Shown: positions 34,778-44,351 of the stretch, in pieces
How the letters are laid out: each line of letters begins with the position of its first letter
Numbering within the stretch: position 1 is the stretch's first letter
Source: Akkermansiaceae bacterium
Lineage (GTDB): Bacteria; Verrucomicrobiota; Verrucomicrobiia; Verrucomicrobiales; DEV007
Assembly (NCBI GenBank): GCA_024233005.1
Contig: JACKQE010000009.1
Coordinates: forward strand, 124,001 to 188,000
DNA length: 64,000 bases
Direction of reading: 5' to 3'
The notes under the pieces: generated by a model
The model's database searches: none
Told to the model about the DNA's origin: nothing
What the model saw: only the letters and a program-made list of their open reading frames with translations
Made by a program: the position numbers and the translations under genes

Positions 34778-35104
34778 TCAGGGTTTGCAATGGCTGTGAT
34801 CGGCCTTGGCTGAACCGCAACCCGAACGACACTGCATGGTTTTCTCTACGCTGAAGCCGTGCTCATTGGAGGCGCTTTTCATTTTGCTGGTGCTCAGGCA
34901 GCAGGAATCCTTTCCGGTTGCGGCTTTCAGGTCACAGGCTTTTTTCATGTCGCAGGATTTCATGGAGCCACAGCAGGCCGGAGCGGTGTTCTTTGCGGAT
35001 GGCGTGCCTTTTGAGGTGGGATTCCACTGAAGCCCGGCGAAAGCGCTGGTCGAAGCGATGCCGAAGAGGATCGTGGTGGCAAGGAGGGCGAGTTTCTTTT
35101 TCAT
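34778..35104 (-). CDS. Small exported Cys-rich protein
   Basis: A 108-residue protein with a signal peptide (MKKKLALLATTILFGIASTSAFA). The mature part has nine Cys in clusters (ACCGSMKSCDMKKACDLKA, KDSCCLSTSKMKSASNEHG, KTMQCRSGCGSAKADHSHC) with Met, Lys and His between them. I do not recognise a named family. Composition and position point to periplasmic soft-metal binding or a thiol-rich buffer. It precedes the CnrYXH-like genes on the same strand, separated by 84 nt with a perfect hairpin, and is divergent from the helicase gene, so the 292-nt gap upstream likely holds its promoter. Confidence 0.72.
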   Translation of the reverse strand: MKKKLALLATTILFGIASTSAFAGLQWNPTSKGTPSAKNTAPACCGSMKSCDMKKACDLKAATGKDSCCLSTSKMKSASNEHGFSVEKTMQCRSGCGSAKADHSHCKP

Positions 35105-35396
35105 GTCAGGGTTGTGTTAGGATTGAAGACTCCCACTTTGTTGGGTTCACGAGGTGCAACTCCGCATTCTGGAGAATCCCTTTTCTTATTTGAAAAATGT
35201 CCCGTCCGGTTCTCGGCGTGCCCGTCAAGAGGCCGGTCCGGCAGTGGTGGCGGTGTCATGGGCACTTTTTCGGCAGGGTGATGCGGTGGGGAGGGCTGTG
35301 ATCCGGTTTTTTCATGGAATCCGTGCCTCGGAAGAATCGCGCAACGGATGGGAGAAGGCCTTTGCATCAGACCGTCATCTGTCGTAGGAGCAGGCG
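35105..35396. other. Divergent intergenic region between the Cys-rich gene and the helicase gene
   Basis: 292 nt without a convincing gene. The part near 35160-35205 is AT-rich (CCCTTTTCTTATTTGAAAA) and could contain the minus-strand promoter. On the plus side a good Shine-Dalgarno (AGGAG at 35386-35390) lies 6 nt before the helicase ATG. The 13-nt metal-gene element was not found here. Confidence 0.5.
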
Positions 35397-37922
35397 ATGT
35401 CGGATTCCCTTCTGCTCCAGCACCTCTCCACATCGGGCGGGGTTTCCAGCGATGACCTGTTGGACCGGTTTCTCGAGTATACCAGTGCCGCCGGATTGTC
35501 CCTGTATCCTGCTCAGGAGGAGGCCATTCTCGCCCTTTATGAAGGATCCAATGTCATTCTCAGCACCCCCACTGGCTCCGGCAAAAGCCTCGTTGCGGTG
35601 GCATGGATTTTCCGCGCCCTCGCGCTGGGGCGCCGGGCTGTATACACCTGCCCGATCAAAGCCTTGGTGAATGAAAAATTCCTCGCACTGTGTCAGGTTT
35701 TCGGACCGGACCGGGTCGGCCTCGCGACAGGAGACGCCACCGTGAACCGCGAGGCTCCGGTGCTCTGCTGCACGGCGGAGATCCTGTCCAACGACGCGTT
35801 GCGGGGTGGAGCAGGGACGAACTTTGCCGACGTGGTGATGGATGAATTCCACTACTACTCGGACCGTGACCGCGGAGTGGCCTGGCAGGTGCCGTTGCTC
35901 ACGATGCGATGTGCCCGCTTTTTGCTGATGTCCGCGACTCTCGGGGACACTCGCTTTTTCGAACAAGGGCTGACCCGTCTCACCGGGGCGCCAACGGTGC
36001 CGGTGACTGGCTCGCTGCGTCCCGTCCCGTTGGAATTCCGCTACGTGGAGACTCCGGTCAGCTCCACGGTGCAAGATCTGCTCGCGGACAATCTGGCGCC
36101 GGTCTATCTCGTTCATTTCAGCCAGAACGATGCGGCTCAGTCCGCCCAGGACATGATGAGCCTGAACTACTGCACGCCATCTGAGAAAGCGGCCATCAAG
36201 GATGCCATGGCCGGGGTCAAATTCTCCAGCCCCTATGGGAAGGATGTGAAAAAGTATCTCGCCCACGGCATCGGTCTCCACCATGCCGGGATGTTGCCAA
36301 AATACCGGGTTTTGGTGGAGCGTCTGGCCCAACAGGGCTTGCTCAAATTGATCTGTGGGACCGACACCCTCGGGGTTGGAGTCAATGTTCCGATCCGGAC
36401 GGTCCTGCTGACCCGCCTCACCAAATACAGCGGGGACAAAGTCGCGGTTCTGACCGCGCGTGATTTCCACCAGATCGTGGGCCGTGCCGGAAGGAAGGGG
36501 TTTGACGATATCGGCTATGTGGTGGCCCAGGCTCCGGAGCATGTGGTGGAGAATGCGAAACTCGAAGCCAAGGCGGCGGGAGATGACAAAAAACGGCGCA
36601 AACTGGTGAAAAAGAGAGCCCCGGAAGGCTTCGTGGGCTGGAGCGCGGAGACGTTTGAGCGTCTCCAGAAGGCCGCCCCGGAGCCCTTGGTATCTCGATT
36701 CGAGGTCGGCCATGGCATGCTTTTGCAGGTGCTGCAACGTCCCGGAGACGGCTGTCATGCGATGCAAAAGCTCATCGCGGACAGCCACGAGCCACCGGTT
36801 GCCAAAGTCAGGCATCGCCAACGGGCCTGGCAACTCTTCCGTTCCCTGAGGGAGCGGGGCATTGTCGAAATCGTGCCGCCGACCCGGCGTGACGGAGGCC
36901 CCAAATTGCGACTCAAAGTGGACCTGCAGGAGGATTTCTCGCTCAACCATGCCCTGTCGCTTTATCTCATCGATACCCTGGCCCTGATCGATCCAGCCTC
37001 GGTGGACTACGCCGCCGATGTCTTGACGCTCTGCGAGAGCATTTTGGAAAACCCTGACATCATCCTGCGTCGCCAGTTGGACAAGCTCAAGACGGAGGAG
37101 ATGAACCGGATGAAAGCCGACGGGGTGGCGTTTGAGGACAGGCTCGCCCGCTTGGAAGAGCTCGAGTATCCCAAGCCCTGTCGGAATTTCATCTACGACA
37201 CCTTCAATGAATTTGCGGCACGGCATCCCTGGGTGGAGCGGGAGAACATCCGGCCCAAGAGCATCGCCCGCGAAATGTGGGAAAATTTTCGGACTTTCGC
37301 CGATTACATCAGCGACTATGACCTGCACCGGGTCGAGGGAGTGCTGCTCCGGCATCTCTCCAGCACCTGGAAGGTGCTCGCCCAGACTGTGCCCGAGCCC
37401 GCCAAGAACGAGGCGGTGCAGGAAATGGAAGCGTGGCTCGCGGGGGTGGTCCGGGGGATCGACTCCAGCCTGCTCGATGAATGGGAACGGATGCGGAATC
37501 CGGACTGGAAGCCTGATGCTCAGGGGGGGAATGAACCGGACACTGCCGACATCACCCGCAACCCGCGGGAATTCACCGCGCTGATCCGCACCGAAATTTT
37601 CCGGTTTCTGCGGGCGCTGGATCGGGGGGATTTTTCCGGAGCTTGCACTCTGGTGGCCGAAGGGTGGAACGCTGTCTCGCTCGAAGAGGCCTTTGATCCC
37701 TATTTCGACGAGCATGAGCGGTTGCTTCTCGATGCCGAGGGCAGGAATGGCCGCCACACCCAGGTGGACGTGGCCGAGGACCGGCGGGCATGGACGGTGA
37801 GCCAGATTCTGACCGATCCTGAAGGATTGAACGACTGGCAGGTGGTCTTCCGGGTGGATTTGGAAACAGCCAGAGCAGAAGGGCGCCCCGTGCTTATCCT
37901 GGAAACAATGGGCGAGGTCTGA
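35397..37922 (+). CDS. Ski2-like superfamily 2 helicase with DUF3516-type C-terminus
   Basis: An 841-residue protein preceded by AGGAG with 6-nt spacing. Helicase motifs: Q/Ia region LYPAQEEAILAL, Walker A TPTGSGKS near 57-64, Walker B DEFH at 149-152, SAT in LLMSATLGD near 181, HHAGMLPKYR, and motif VI QIVGRAGRKG near 359. The C-terminal 400 residues contain EGFVGWSAETFERLQKAAPE, DIILRRQLDKLKTEEMNRMK, IRPKSIAREMWENFRTFADY and YDLHRVEGVLLRHLSSTWKV. This resembles the DUF3516 family, better known from Actinobacteria and related to Mtr4/Ski2 RNA helicases. A role in RNA turnover is inferred, not shown. No exosome or PNPase gene is adjacent. The stop is 9 nt from the convergent peptidase. Confidence 0.9.
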   Translation: MSDSLLLQHLSTSGGVSSDDLLDRFLEYTSAAGLSLYPAQEEAILALYEGSNVILSTPTGSGKSLVAVAWIFRALALGRRAVYTCPIKALVNEKFLALCQVFGPDRVGLATGDATVNREAPVLCCTAEILSNDALRGGAGTNFADVVMDEFHYYSDRDRGVAWQVPLLTMRCARFLLMSATLGDTRFFEQGLTRLTGAPTVPVTGSLRPVPLEFRYVETPVSSTVQDLLADNLAPVYLVHFSQNDAAQSAQDMMSLNYCTPSEKAAIKDAMAGVKFSSPYGKDVKKYLAHGIGLHHAGMLPKYRVLVERLAQQGLLKLICGTDTLGVGVNVPIRTVLLTRLTKYSGDKVAVLTARDFHQIVGRAGRKGFDDIGYVVAQAPEHVVENAKLEAKAAGDDKKRRKLVKKRAPEGFVGWSAETFERLQKAAPEPLVSRFEVGHGMLLQVLQRPGDGCHAMQKLIADSHEPPVAKVRHRQRAWQLFRSLRERGIVEIVPPTRRDGGPKLRLKVDLQEDFSLNHALSLYLIDTLALIDPASVDYAADVLTLCESILENPDIILRRQLDKLKTEEMNRMKADGVAFEDRLARLEELEYPKPCRNFIYDTFNEFAARHPWVERENIRPKSIAREMWENFRTFADYISDYDLHRVEGVLLRHLSSTWKVLAQTVPEPAKNEAVQEMEAWLAGVVRGIDSSLLDEWERMRNPDWKPDAQGGNEPDTADITRNPREFTALIRTEIFRFLRALDRGDFSGACTLVAEGWNAVSLEEAFDPYFDEHERLLLDAEGRNGRHTQVDVAEDRRAWTVSQILTDPEGLNDWQVVFRVDLETARAEGRPVLILETMGEV

Positions 37923-37931
37923 CGCGGACTT

Positions 37932-38615
37932 TTACTGTGGCTTTCGAATCCGCCCCAGCAGCCAGGACAGCGGGGCAAAGATCCCCTCGATGTAGGCGGC
38001 CGAAGCGGACCTCATGATGAGTTGGACACTTTCATACTCATCCAGACTGGCCAGCGTCCGGCCCCGGATTTCGTCGAGTACCCGCTCGGACCGAAGGGTG
38101 GCGTCGAGTTCAGTGGGAAGGGTCATGAGATTCCACCCCGTCAGGGCGACAAAAGCGAGGGAAAGTCCGAAAAGGGCCAGTTTGCCCAGTCCTGGGATGA
38201 TGAGGCACAGCAGGCCGAGCAGCAGGATGGGCAGGGAGAGGGACATGGTGGCCTGGATGGAAGAAAGCCGCCAGAACAGGGGGCGATGACCGGCCGCGTG
38301 CTGCAGCGCATGCCCGGCTTCATGGGCCGCAATGCCCAGCGCGGTGTGGGTGGTGCCGTCGTAATGACGTTGGTGCAAATAGAGGGTGCGGCGTCCCGGA
38401 TCGTAATAGTCCGGCATGAGGCCATGACCAACCGCAATTTCGACCCCCTCAATGCCGGCGTGGGTCAGGATGCGGCGGGCAAGAGTGGCTCCCGTGATGC
38501 CACCCTTTGATTGCCGGAGCATTCCAGCATCATAAGCCAGGCGGAATTTGCGCCTTCCCCAGAGCGCGGCTACCGTGGTCAGGAGGAAAAGGACAATGGC
38601 GTAACGCAGAAACAT
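37932..38615 (-). CDS. YugP-type neutral zinc metallopeptidase, membrane-bound
   Basis: A 227-residue protein with an N-terminal membrane helix (FLRYAIVLFLLTTVAALWG). The segment LARRILTHAGIEGVEIAVGHG-like, then LMPDYYDPGRRTLYLHQRHY, and the zinc site HEAGHALQHAAGH with HEAGH at 98-102 are the YugP family signature. Two further membrane helices (SLSLPILLLGLLCLIIPGLG and LALFGLSLAFVALTGW) and the C-terminal ELDATLRSERVLDE follow as in other members. It is predicted to be a zinc-dependent membrane peptidase of unknown target. The start at 38615 fits the first helix. Confidence 0.92.
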   Translation of the reverse strand: MFLRYAIVLFLLTTVAALWGRRKFRLAYDAGMLRQSKGGITGATLARRILTHAGIEGVEIAVGHGLMPDYYDPGRRTLYLHQRHYDGTTHTALGIAAHEAGHALQHAAGHRPLFWRLSSIQATMSLSLPILLLGLLCLIIPGLGKLALFGLSLAFVALTGWNLMTLPTELDATLRSERVLDEIRGRTLASLDEYESVQLIMRSASAAYIEGIFAPLSWLLGRIRKPQ

Positions 38616-38755
38616 TCCGCCAGTGTGACATCAACTTGCCTTCTCCGCAAAGGGAAGACCTCTCCCACGAGGATGGTGCCAGCCGGGGCATCCCCATTTC
38701 TGTCTGGAAAATCGATCGGATGGACCGACAATGGCTGCCCTCTTTCCTTTCGACC

Positions 38756-41700
38756 ATGCTCAAGCGCCGACTTTTTCTTTTCCATGCCTTCCTGATCTCT
38801 GGTCTGAGCGGACTCCTGTCCGCCCAGTCGACGCCGGATGAACCTGAGATTCTGGGACCAGCGACTGGAAAAGGCGGGGCCACGGTGGCCGCCACCACGC
38901 TCCAAGCGAGGGCTTTCGCGCTCCCGGGCATGGTGGGCAGTGTGGTGGCCATCGCCGTGGCGGACGATGGAACGGTCTATCTCACCCAAACCTACCGCCG
39001 GAACAACGGCGAACCCGATATTCGGAAAAACCCATCCTGGTTGGAGGCCTCCCTGGCTTCCCGGAGTGTGGAAGATAAGCGGGCGATCATCACTTCACGG
39101 ATGAAAGACTGGAAAAAAATGGCGGCGTTTGAGGAAAAAATCATTCGCCTCCGGGACTTGGACGGTGATGGCAAGGCGGATGAGCGGGTCGTGCATTTTT
39201 CAGGATTGAACAACGAAGTTGATGGTCTTGCCGCCGGATTGGCGTGGTCTGGCGGGTCGCTATTCTTGACCTGCACCCCCGGCTTTTACCGTTTGGAGGA
39301 TGCGGACCATGCCGGAGACAGGGTAGAAGCGCACCCTCTGGCTTATGGCTTCGGCATCCACATCGGCTACGGGGGGCATGACATGCATGGAGCCCTTCAA
39401 GGGCCGGATGGACGGCTATACTGGTCCCAAGGGGACCGCGGGGCCATGGTCACGGATGACCGGGGCGTGACGCATGCCAATCCGTGCCAAGGAGCCGTCT
39501 TCCGGATCGAGCCCGACGGCTCCGGCTTTGAAATCTTCGCCCACGGATTGCGCAATCCCCAGGAGATTGCCTTCGACGAATTCGGCAATCTGTTCACGGT
39601 CGACAATGATGGGGATTTTGGGGACCAGGAACGCTGGGTTTTCATCCCCCAAGGCTCGGACTCGGGGTGGCGCATGCCATATCAATTCCGTTCCAGCAAA
39701 CCCTGGGGAAGCAAAAGCGCCTACAATCCCTGGATGGCGGACGGCCTCTATCTTCCGGCCCAGGCGGGTCAACCGGCCTACCTGACCCCGCCGCTGCTCA
39801 ATTACTCGGCCGGGCCCATCGGGTTCGTCAAAAACCCCGGCACCGCCCTCGATGAACGCTATCGGGATTTCTTTTTTCTCGCCCATTCCAACAAGCGGCT
39901 CACCGCATTCCGTGCCGAACCGTTGGGCGCCGGGTTCCGGATGTTGGATGAGCACGAGGTTTTGCGGGGACCCTTTATCACCGGGATCGAATTCGGACCG
40001 GATGGAGCGCTTTATGGTGCGGACTGGGGGGACAACAAATGGGAGCCTCACGAAAAGGGAGGAGTGTTGGTGGTTGATAATCCGTCGCCATCGGTCCAGC
40101 AAAACCCCCTTCGTCTAGAGACCAAGCGGTTGTTGGGGCAGGGGACGGCAGGCCTGGATCCTGTCGCGCTTGTCGAATGGCTGAATCATGCCGATCAACG
40201 GGTGCGTCTGGCCGGTCAATTTGCCTTGGTCAAAGCCGGTCCGGAAGGGGAAAAAGCCTTGAGAAAGAGGGCTGCCGACACCGAGGCCTCTCTGTTGGCC
40301 CGGGTCCATGCCATTTGGGGATTGGGCCAGCTGGCCCGTCAGTCCACTGAAGTAAGCTCGGCGTTGGCCCCTTTGCTCACAGACGCTGTGGCGGAAATCC
40401 GGGCCCAGGCTGCCCGGGTTTTGGGGGACAGCCGGGGAGGGGCCGGGATCGCCGATGCCGTAGCCTTGCTCCTTTCCGATCCGGAACCCCGGGTTCGCCT
40501 CCAGGCGGGTTTGGCATTGAACCGCCTGGGAGGAGCGCGACACCTCGCGCCCGTCCTTGCCCTATTGCAAGAAAACGCCGGCACCGACCGGTATCTCCGT
40601 CATGCAGGGATCATGGCCCTGACGGCCGCGGGGAAGGAATCGAAGGAGATTTTGTCCGACCTTGCCGGGCATGCCAGTATCGAGGTTCGTCTCGCGGCGG
40701 TGGTGGCCCTCCGCCGTTTGGGCTATGGGGACGAGTTGGTGCCGTTTCTCCATGACACCAGTTCGGAGGTCGCCGCGGAAGCGGCCCGGGCCATTCATGA
40801 TGATGAATCCCTCCCGGGAGGACTGGAGGCGCTTGCGGAAAGCTTGAGCGCAGTCACCGCGAGGAGCCCGGAAGCCTTGGTGCGACGGGCCGTGAGTGCC
40901 AACCGTCTGCTTGGCACCAGACCGGCCGCTTTGCGATTGGCTGATTTCATCGCGTCAGGGACCGCCACCCCAGCCGTGCGGGCCGAAGCGTTGGAAACCT
41001 TGGCGACCTGGTCCGTTCCCTTCGCCTTGGATCGTGTCCAGGGCTGGTACCGTGGGCTTCCTGCGGCCTCGTCGTCCGATGCCCATCTCGCGCTCGATCA
41101 TTGCATCGGGGCTGGACTCGGCTCGCCGGATGAGGTAGTCCGGGCGGCGGCAACGCTGGCTGTGAAATCTCTGGCCTACACCCAGGCTCTGCCGCGACTT
41201 GAGAAATCGGTCTTCGATGACACCGCTCCCGCCGAGCAGCGCATTTCCGCACTGGGAGCTCTGCGGGCACTGAATTCCTCGCAGCTCGGAAAAGCGGTGC
41301 GAGCGTGTCTCCAAGCCGGGGACTCCGCTCTCCGGACTGCGGCCTTGACGATTCTCGCCCAGACTGAGCCAACGTCCGCAGAGTTGCCGGGCGCTTTGGA
41401 TCGCGCCTTGGCTGCGGCTTCCCTGGATGAACGTCAGGTCGCCTGGAGCCTTCTGGCCCGGCGGCAGGACCCATCGGCCCGTGAACACATCGCCCGGGCC
41501 ATGGATCGGCTTGAGGGAGGCGAGCTTCCTGCAGGAGAAAGACTGGATGTTTATCTGGCGGCCCATGGCAGTGAAGATCCCACTCTGGTGGCCAGGGCCA
41601 AGGCCTGGGAAGCAGCGGCTCAGGGCCGGGATCCTATCCTCGGATTTTTCGCGCTGGCTCTGGAGGGGGGGAATTCCTCCAAGGGACGACAGATCGCCGA

Positions 41701-42118
41701 AGGTCACCTCGCGGCCCAATGCACCGGTTGCCATCGTCTTGATCCTCCTCTGCCGGGGGCCTCGCCAGGGACCGGGCCTGATCTGGCCGGCGTGGGGAGC
41801 CGCCGTGACCGCTCTTATTTGCTGCGTGCCGTGGTGAATCCGAGTGCTGATATCGATGAGGCCTATCGATTGACCCAGTTCGCGCTCAAAAGCGGGGAAA
41901 CGGTGTTCGGCACGGTGGCCGCCGAAACCTCCGAGACCGTCACGATTCGTCTCCCCGGAGCCCCGGGCGCCAATGTGACCCGTGAAGTTCCCACTACCGA
42001 GATTCTGTCCCGGCAGTCTCAGAATGTGTCCATCATGCCTCCGATGTCGGCCTTGCTGACACCCCTGGAAATTCGTGATCTCGTGGCTTTCCTTGCTTCC
42101 CAGAAGGAAGCTCCGTGA
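38756..42118 (+). CDS. PVC-type CxxCH haem-binding protein with glucose/sorbosone-dehydrogenase-like propeller and HEAT-like repeats
   Basis: The ATG at 38756 gives 1120 residues with a signal (MLKRRLFLFHAFLISGLSGLLSA). The first 430 residues form a beta-propeller like GSDH/L-sorbosone dehydrogenase proteins (GDGKADERVVHFSGLNNEVDG, GLRNPQEIAFDEFGNLFTVD, IEFGPDGALYGADWGDN). Helical HEAT-like repeats fill about 470-960 (VAEIRAQAARVLGDSRGG, EPRVRLQAGLALNRLGG). The C-terminal cytochrome-c-like domain has CTGCH at 989-993 and a distal Met-rich segment (IMPPMSALLTPLEIRDLVAF). The family is typical of PVC bacteria and thought to be an exported redox enzyme; the substrate is unknown. It is a larger relative of the partial protein at 61605. 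Confidence 0.92.
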   Translation: MLKRRLFLFHAFLISGLSGLLSAQSTPDEPEILGPATGKGGATVAATTLQARAFALPGMVGSVVAIAVADDGTVYLTQTYRRNNGEPDIRKNPSWLEASLASRSVEDKRAIITSRMKDWKKMAAFEEKIIRLRDLDGDGKADERVVHFSGLNNEVDGLAAGLAWSGGSLFLTCTPGFYRLEDADHAGDRVEAHPLAYGFGIHIGYGGHDMHGALQGPDGRLYWSQGDRGAMVTDDRGVTHANPCQGAVFRIEPDGSGFEIFAHGLRNPQEIAFDEFGNLFTVDNDGDFGDQERWVFIPQGSDSGWRMPYQFRSSKPWGSKSAYNPWMADGLYLPAQAGQPAYLTPPLLNYSAGPIGFVKNPGTALDERYRDFFFLAHSNKRLTAFRAEPLGAGFRMLDEHEVLRGPFITGIEFGPDGALYGADWGDNKWEPHEKGGVLVVDNPSPSVQQNPLRLETKRLLGQGTAGLDPVALVEWLNHADQRVRLAGQFALVKAGPEGEKALRKRAADTEASLLARVHAIWGLGQLARQSTEVSSALAPLLTDAVAEIRAQAARVLGDSRGGAGIADAVALLLSDPEPRVRLQAGLALNRLGGARHLAPVLALLQENAGTDRYLRHAGIMALTAAGKESKEILSDLAGHASIEVRLAAVVALRRLGYGDELVPFLHDTSSEVAAEAARAIHDDESLPGGLEALAESLSAVTARSPEALVRRAVSANRLLGTRPAALRLADFIASGTATPAVRAEALETLATWSVPFALDRVQGWYRGLPAASSSDAHLALDHCIGAGLGSPDEVVRAAATLAVKSLAYTQALPRLEKSVFDDTAPAEQRISALGALRALNSSQLGKAVRACLQAGDSALRTAALTILAQTEPTSAELPGALDRALAAASLDERQVAWSLLARRQDPSAREHIARAMDRLEGGELPAGERLDVYLAAHGSEDPTLVARAKAWEAAAQGRDPILGFFALALEGGNSSKGRQIAEGHLAAQCTGCHRLDPPLPGASPGTGPDLAGVGSRRDRSYLLRAVVNPSADIDEAYRLTQFALKSGETVFGTVAAETSETVTIRLPGAPGANVTREVPTTEILSRQSQNVSIMPPMSALLTPLEIRDLVAFLASQKEAP

Positions 42119-42365
42119 CGAAACCGGCACGCGCCATTTCCTCCGGCAAAGCTGACTGGAGGAAGCCATGGCCGGGTGAGAACCGTGTCCCCGCGCGCAG
42201 TGCAGAGGCCCACGTCTGTTCTTCAGCTTCCGCGTTGGGATGGTCAGGAGGCGCCGCTGTCCGTTGAACCTCCAGCCGGGCCGTGTCGCAGGAATCAGTG
42301 GACATGGGGCCACGGACGGTGGAAAGTCTGCGCTCTTGTTGCGCCCAGCGAATCTCCCGCCTCCC

Positions 42366-44321
42366 ATGTCCAAATCAGAACCAAAAACCCCCGCACCACC
42401 CGCCAAATGGACCGTTGAAGATTCCATCACGACCTATGGCATCGATAATTGGGGGCATGGTTACTTTGATATTTCTTCGGCCGGAGAGGTGGTCGTGAAG
42501 CTTAAAGATGGCCGGAAAAGTAAACCGGTCAGTTTGGCCCAAATTATCCGGGGCCTCCGCGAACGCGGCACCCAGCTTCCTGTCCTGCTTCGATTTGGTG
42601 ACCTCCTGCGCTGCCGCATTGAGGAGTTGAACGAGTGTTTCGCCACTTCGATCCGGGAGGCCAACTACAAAGGTGACTACCGCGGGGTCTACCCCATCAA
42701 GGTGAACCAGCAGCAGGAGGTGATCGAAGAAATCACCCGCTACGGGAAAAAATATCATTACGGCCTGGAAGCAGGGAGCAAGCCCGAAATCATCGCGGCC
42801 CTGGCTTACATGCAGGATCCCAAGGCCTTCATCGTCTGTAACGGATACAAGGACGAAGAATTCATCGATCTGGCGCTGTATGCCCAGAAAATGGGACTGC
42901 AGGTCATTCTGGTGTTGGAAATGCCCACCGAGTTGGACTTGATCCTCGAAAGGTCCCGCCGCATGGGAGTGAAGCCGGTTTTGGGGGTGCGGATCCGTCT
43001 TTCGACGGAAAGTGCCGGCCATTGGTCGGACTCGGGCGGTGATGGCAGTGTTTTCGGTCTGAATGTCTCCCAGGTCATGCGCGTCGTGGATCAGTTAAGG
43101 ACTGCGGGCATGCTCGACTGCCTCCAGATGCTGCATTACCATCAGGGTTCCCAAATTCCCGACATCAGGGCGATCCGCAGCGCGGCCACGGAAGCCGCGC
43201 GGGTCTATGTCGGTTTGGTCCAGGAAGGTGCCAAAATGGGGATTCTCGATCTCGGAGGCGGTCTGGCGATCAATTATGGAGGGATCTCCCCTGATGAACC
43301 AGGCAGTGCCAACTATGGCATGAGGGAATACTGTGCCGACGTGGTGGAAGGCATCTCGGAAGTCACCGATGAAGCCGGGGTGCCGCATCCCAACATCATT
43401 TCTGAATCAGGACGCGCCATTGCCGCCTACCATTCCGTCCTGGTGATCAATGTGCTGGATATCAATAGGTTCACGCCGACGAAAACGCCGCAGCCATTGC
43501 AGAATCCGCCGCCCTTGTTGCAGCACCTCTACGAACTCAGGGAGGCCATCGCCAATCCCGAGCACAAGCTCACGCTGGAGCGTCTCCAGGAGTTTTACAA
43601 TGATGTGGTGTATTACCTCGAGAAGTTGCGTTCTGAATTCCGTTACGGCAAAGTCACCCTGAGGCAGCGGGCGGTGGGCGAAGACCTCTACTGGGAAATT
43701 CTGTCCCGGCTTTCACAGATTCTGAAAAGCAGTGGTCACGACACGTCCAAAATGGAACGGCTCACGGCAGTGATGCGGGATTTCTATTACGGCAACTTCA
43801 GTGTCTTCCAAAGTCTTCCCGATTCTTGGGCGATCGATCAGTTGTTCCCCGTGATGCCCCTTCACCGGCTCAAGGAACGGCCAGAGCGGTCCGTGGTGCT
43901 CTCGGACATCACGTGTGACTGCGATGGGCGCATAGACCGCTTTGTGCACTCAGACGCCGCGCAGACCTCCCTCTTGCTCCACGACGTGGATTTGGAAGCG
44001 AACGAGGAATACCTCCTCGGCATTTTCCTCGTCGGCGCCTACCAGGAGACGCTCGGGGATTTGCACAACCTATTGGGGGACACCCATGTGGTCAGTGTCC
44101 GCATTGTCGATGGCAAGGTCACCTATGTCCGCGAAATTGAAGGGGATTCGGTTGGCGAAGTGCTCAGCTATGTGGAATACGAGCCCGCCGATCTCGTTCG
44201 CCGGTTTCGTCACCTTGCGGAAAAGGCGGTCACTGCCAAGCGCATTACCGCCAAAGAACGACGTGAGATCATGGAGGCCTATACCGAGGGGCTTCGTGGG
44301 TACACCTATTTTGAATTTTGA
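42366..44321 (+). CDS. speA: Biosynthetic arginine decarboxylase
   Basis: A 651-residue PLP enzyme converting arginine to agmatine for polyamine synthesis. Start ATG at 42366 (MSKSEPKTPAPPAKW) precedes the conserved SITTYGIDNWGHGYFDI. The PLP lysine is K112 in YPIKVNQQQEV. Other motifs are GLEAGSKPEI, LHYHQGSQI, LDLGGGLAINYGG, ISESGRAI, and the substrate-site Cys in SDITCDCDGRID, ending FRYGKVTLRQRA and GDTHVVSV as in SpeA. Length matches the family (about 630-660). It is cytoplasmic. A GcvT gene follows 30 nt later; the two are not functionally linked in an obvious way. The 247-nt gap upstream has no gene. Confidence 0.97.
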   Translation: MSKSEPKTPAPPAKWTVEDSITTYGIDNWGHGYFDISSAGEVVVKLKDGRKSKPVSLAQIIRGLRERGTQLPVLLRFGDLLRCRIEELNECFATSIREANYKGDYRGVYPIKVNQQQEVIEEITRYGKKYHYGLEAGSKPEIIAALAYMQDPKAFIVCNGYKDEEFIDLALYAQKMGLQVILVLEMPTELDLILERSRRMGVKPVLGVRIRLSTESAGHWSDSGGDGSVFGLNVSQVMRVVDQLRTAGMLDCLQMLHYHQGSQIPDIRAIRSAATEAARVYVGLVQEGAKMGILDLGGGLAINYGGISPDEPGSANYGMREYCADVVEGISEVTDEAGVPHPNIISESGRAIAAYHSVLVINVLDINRFTPTKTPQPLQNPPPLLQHLYELREAIANPEHKLTLERLQEFYNDVVYYLEKLRSEFRYGKVTLRQRAVGEDLYWEILSRLSQILKSSGHDTSKMERLTAVMRDFYYGNFSVFQSLPDSWAIDQLFPVMPLHRLKERPERSVVLSDITCDCDGRIDRFVHSDAAQTSLLLHDVDLEANEEYLLGIFLVGAYQETLGDLHNLLGDTHVVSVRIVDGKVTYVREIEGDSVGEVLSYVEYEPADLVRRFRHLAEKAVTAKRITAKERREIMEAYTEGLRGYTYFEF

Positions 44322-44351
44322 TTTCCTGCCGGATCATGTCCTCTCAATGCC

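Noticed and set aside
35367..37757. A 796-codon open frame antisense to the helicase gene
   Set aside because: The sense strand encodes an intact set of helicase motifs; the antisense product has no domain or signal and no ribosome site.
42138..42164. Terminator after the haem protein gene
   Set aside because: TTCCTCC/GGAGGAA can pair, but the loop is 13 nt and no T-run follows.
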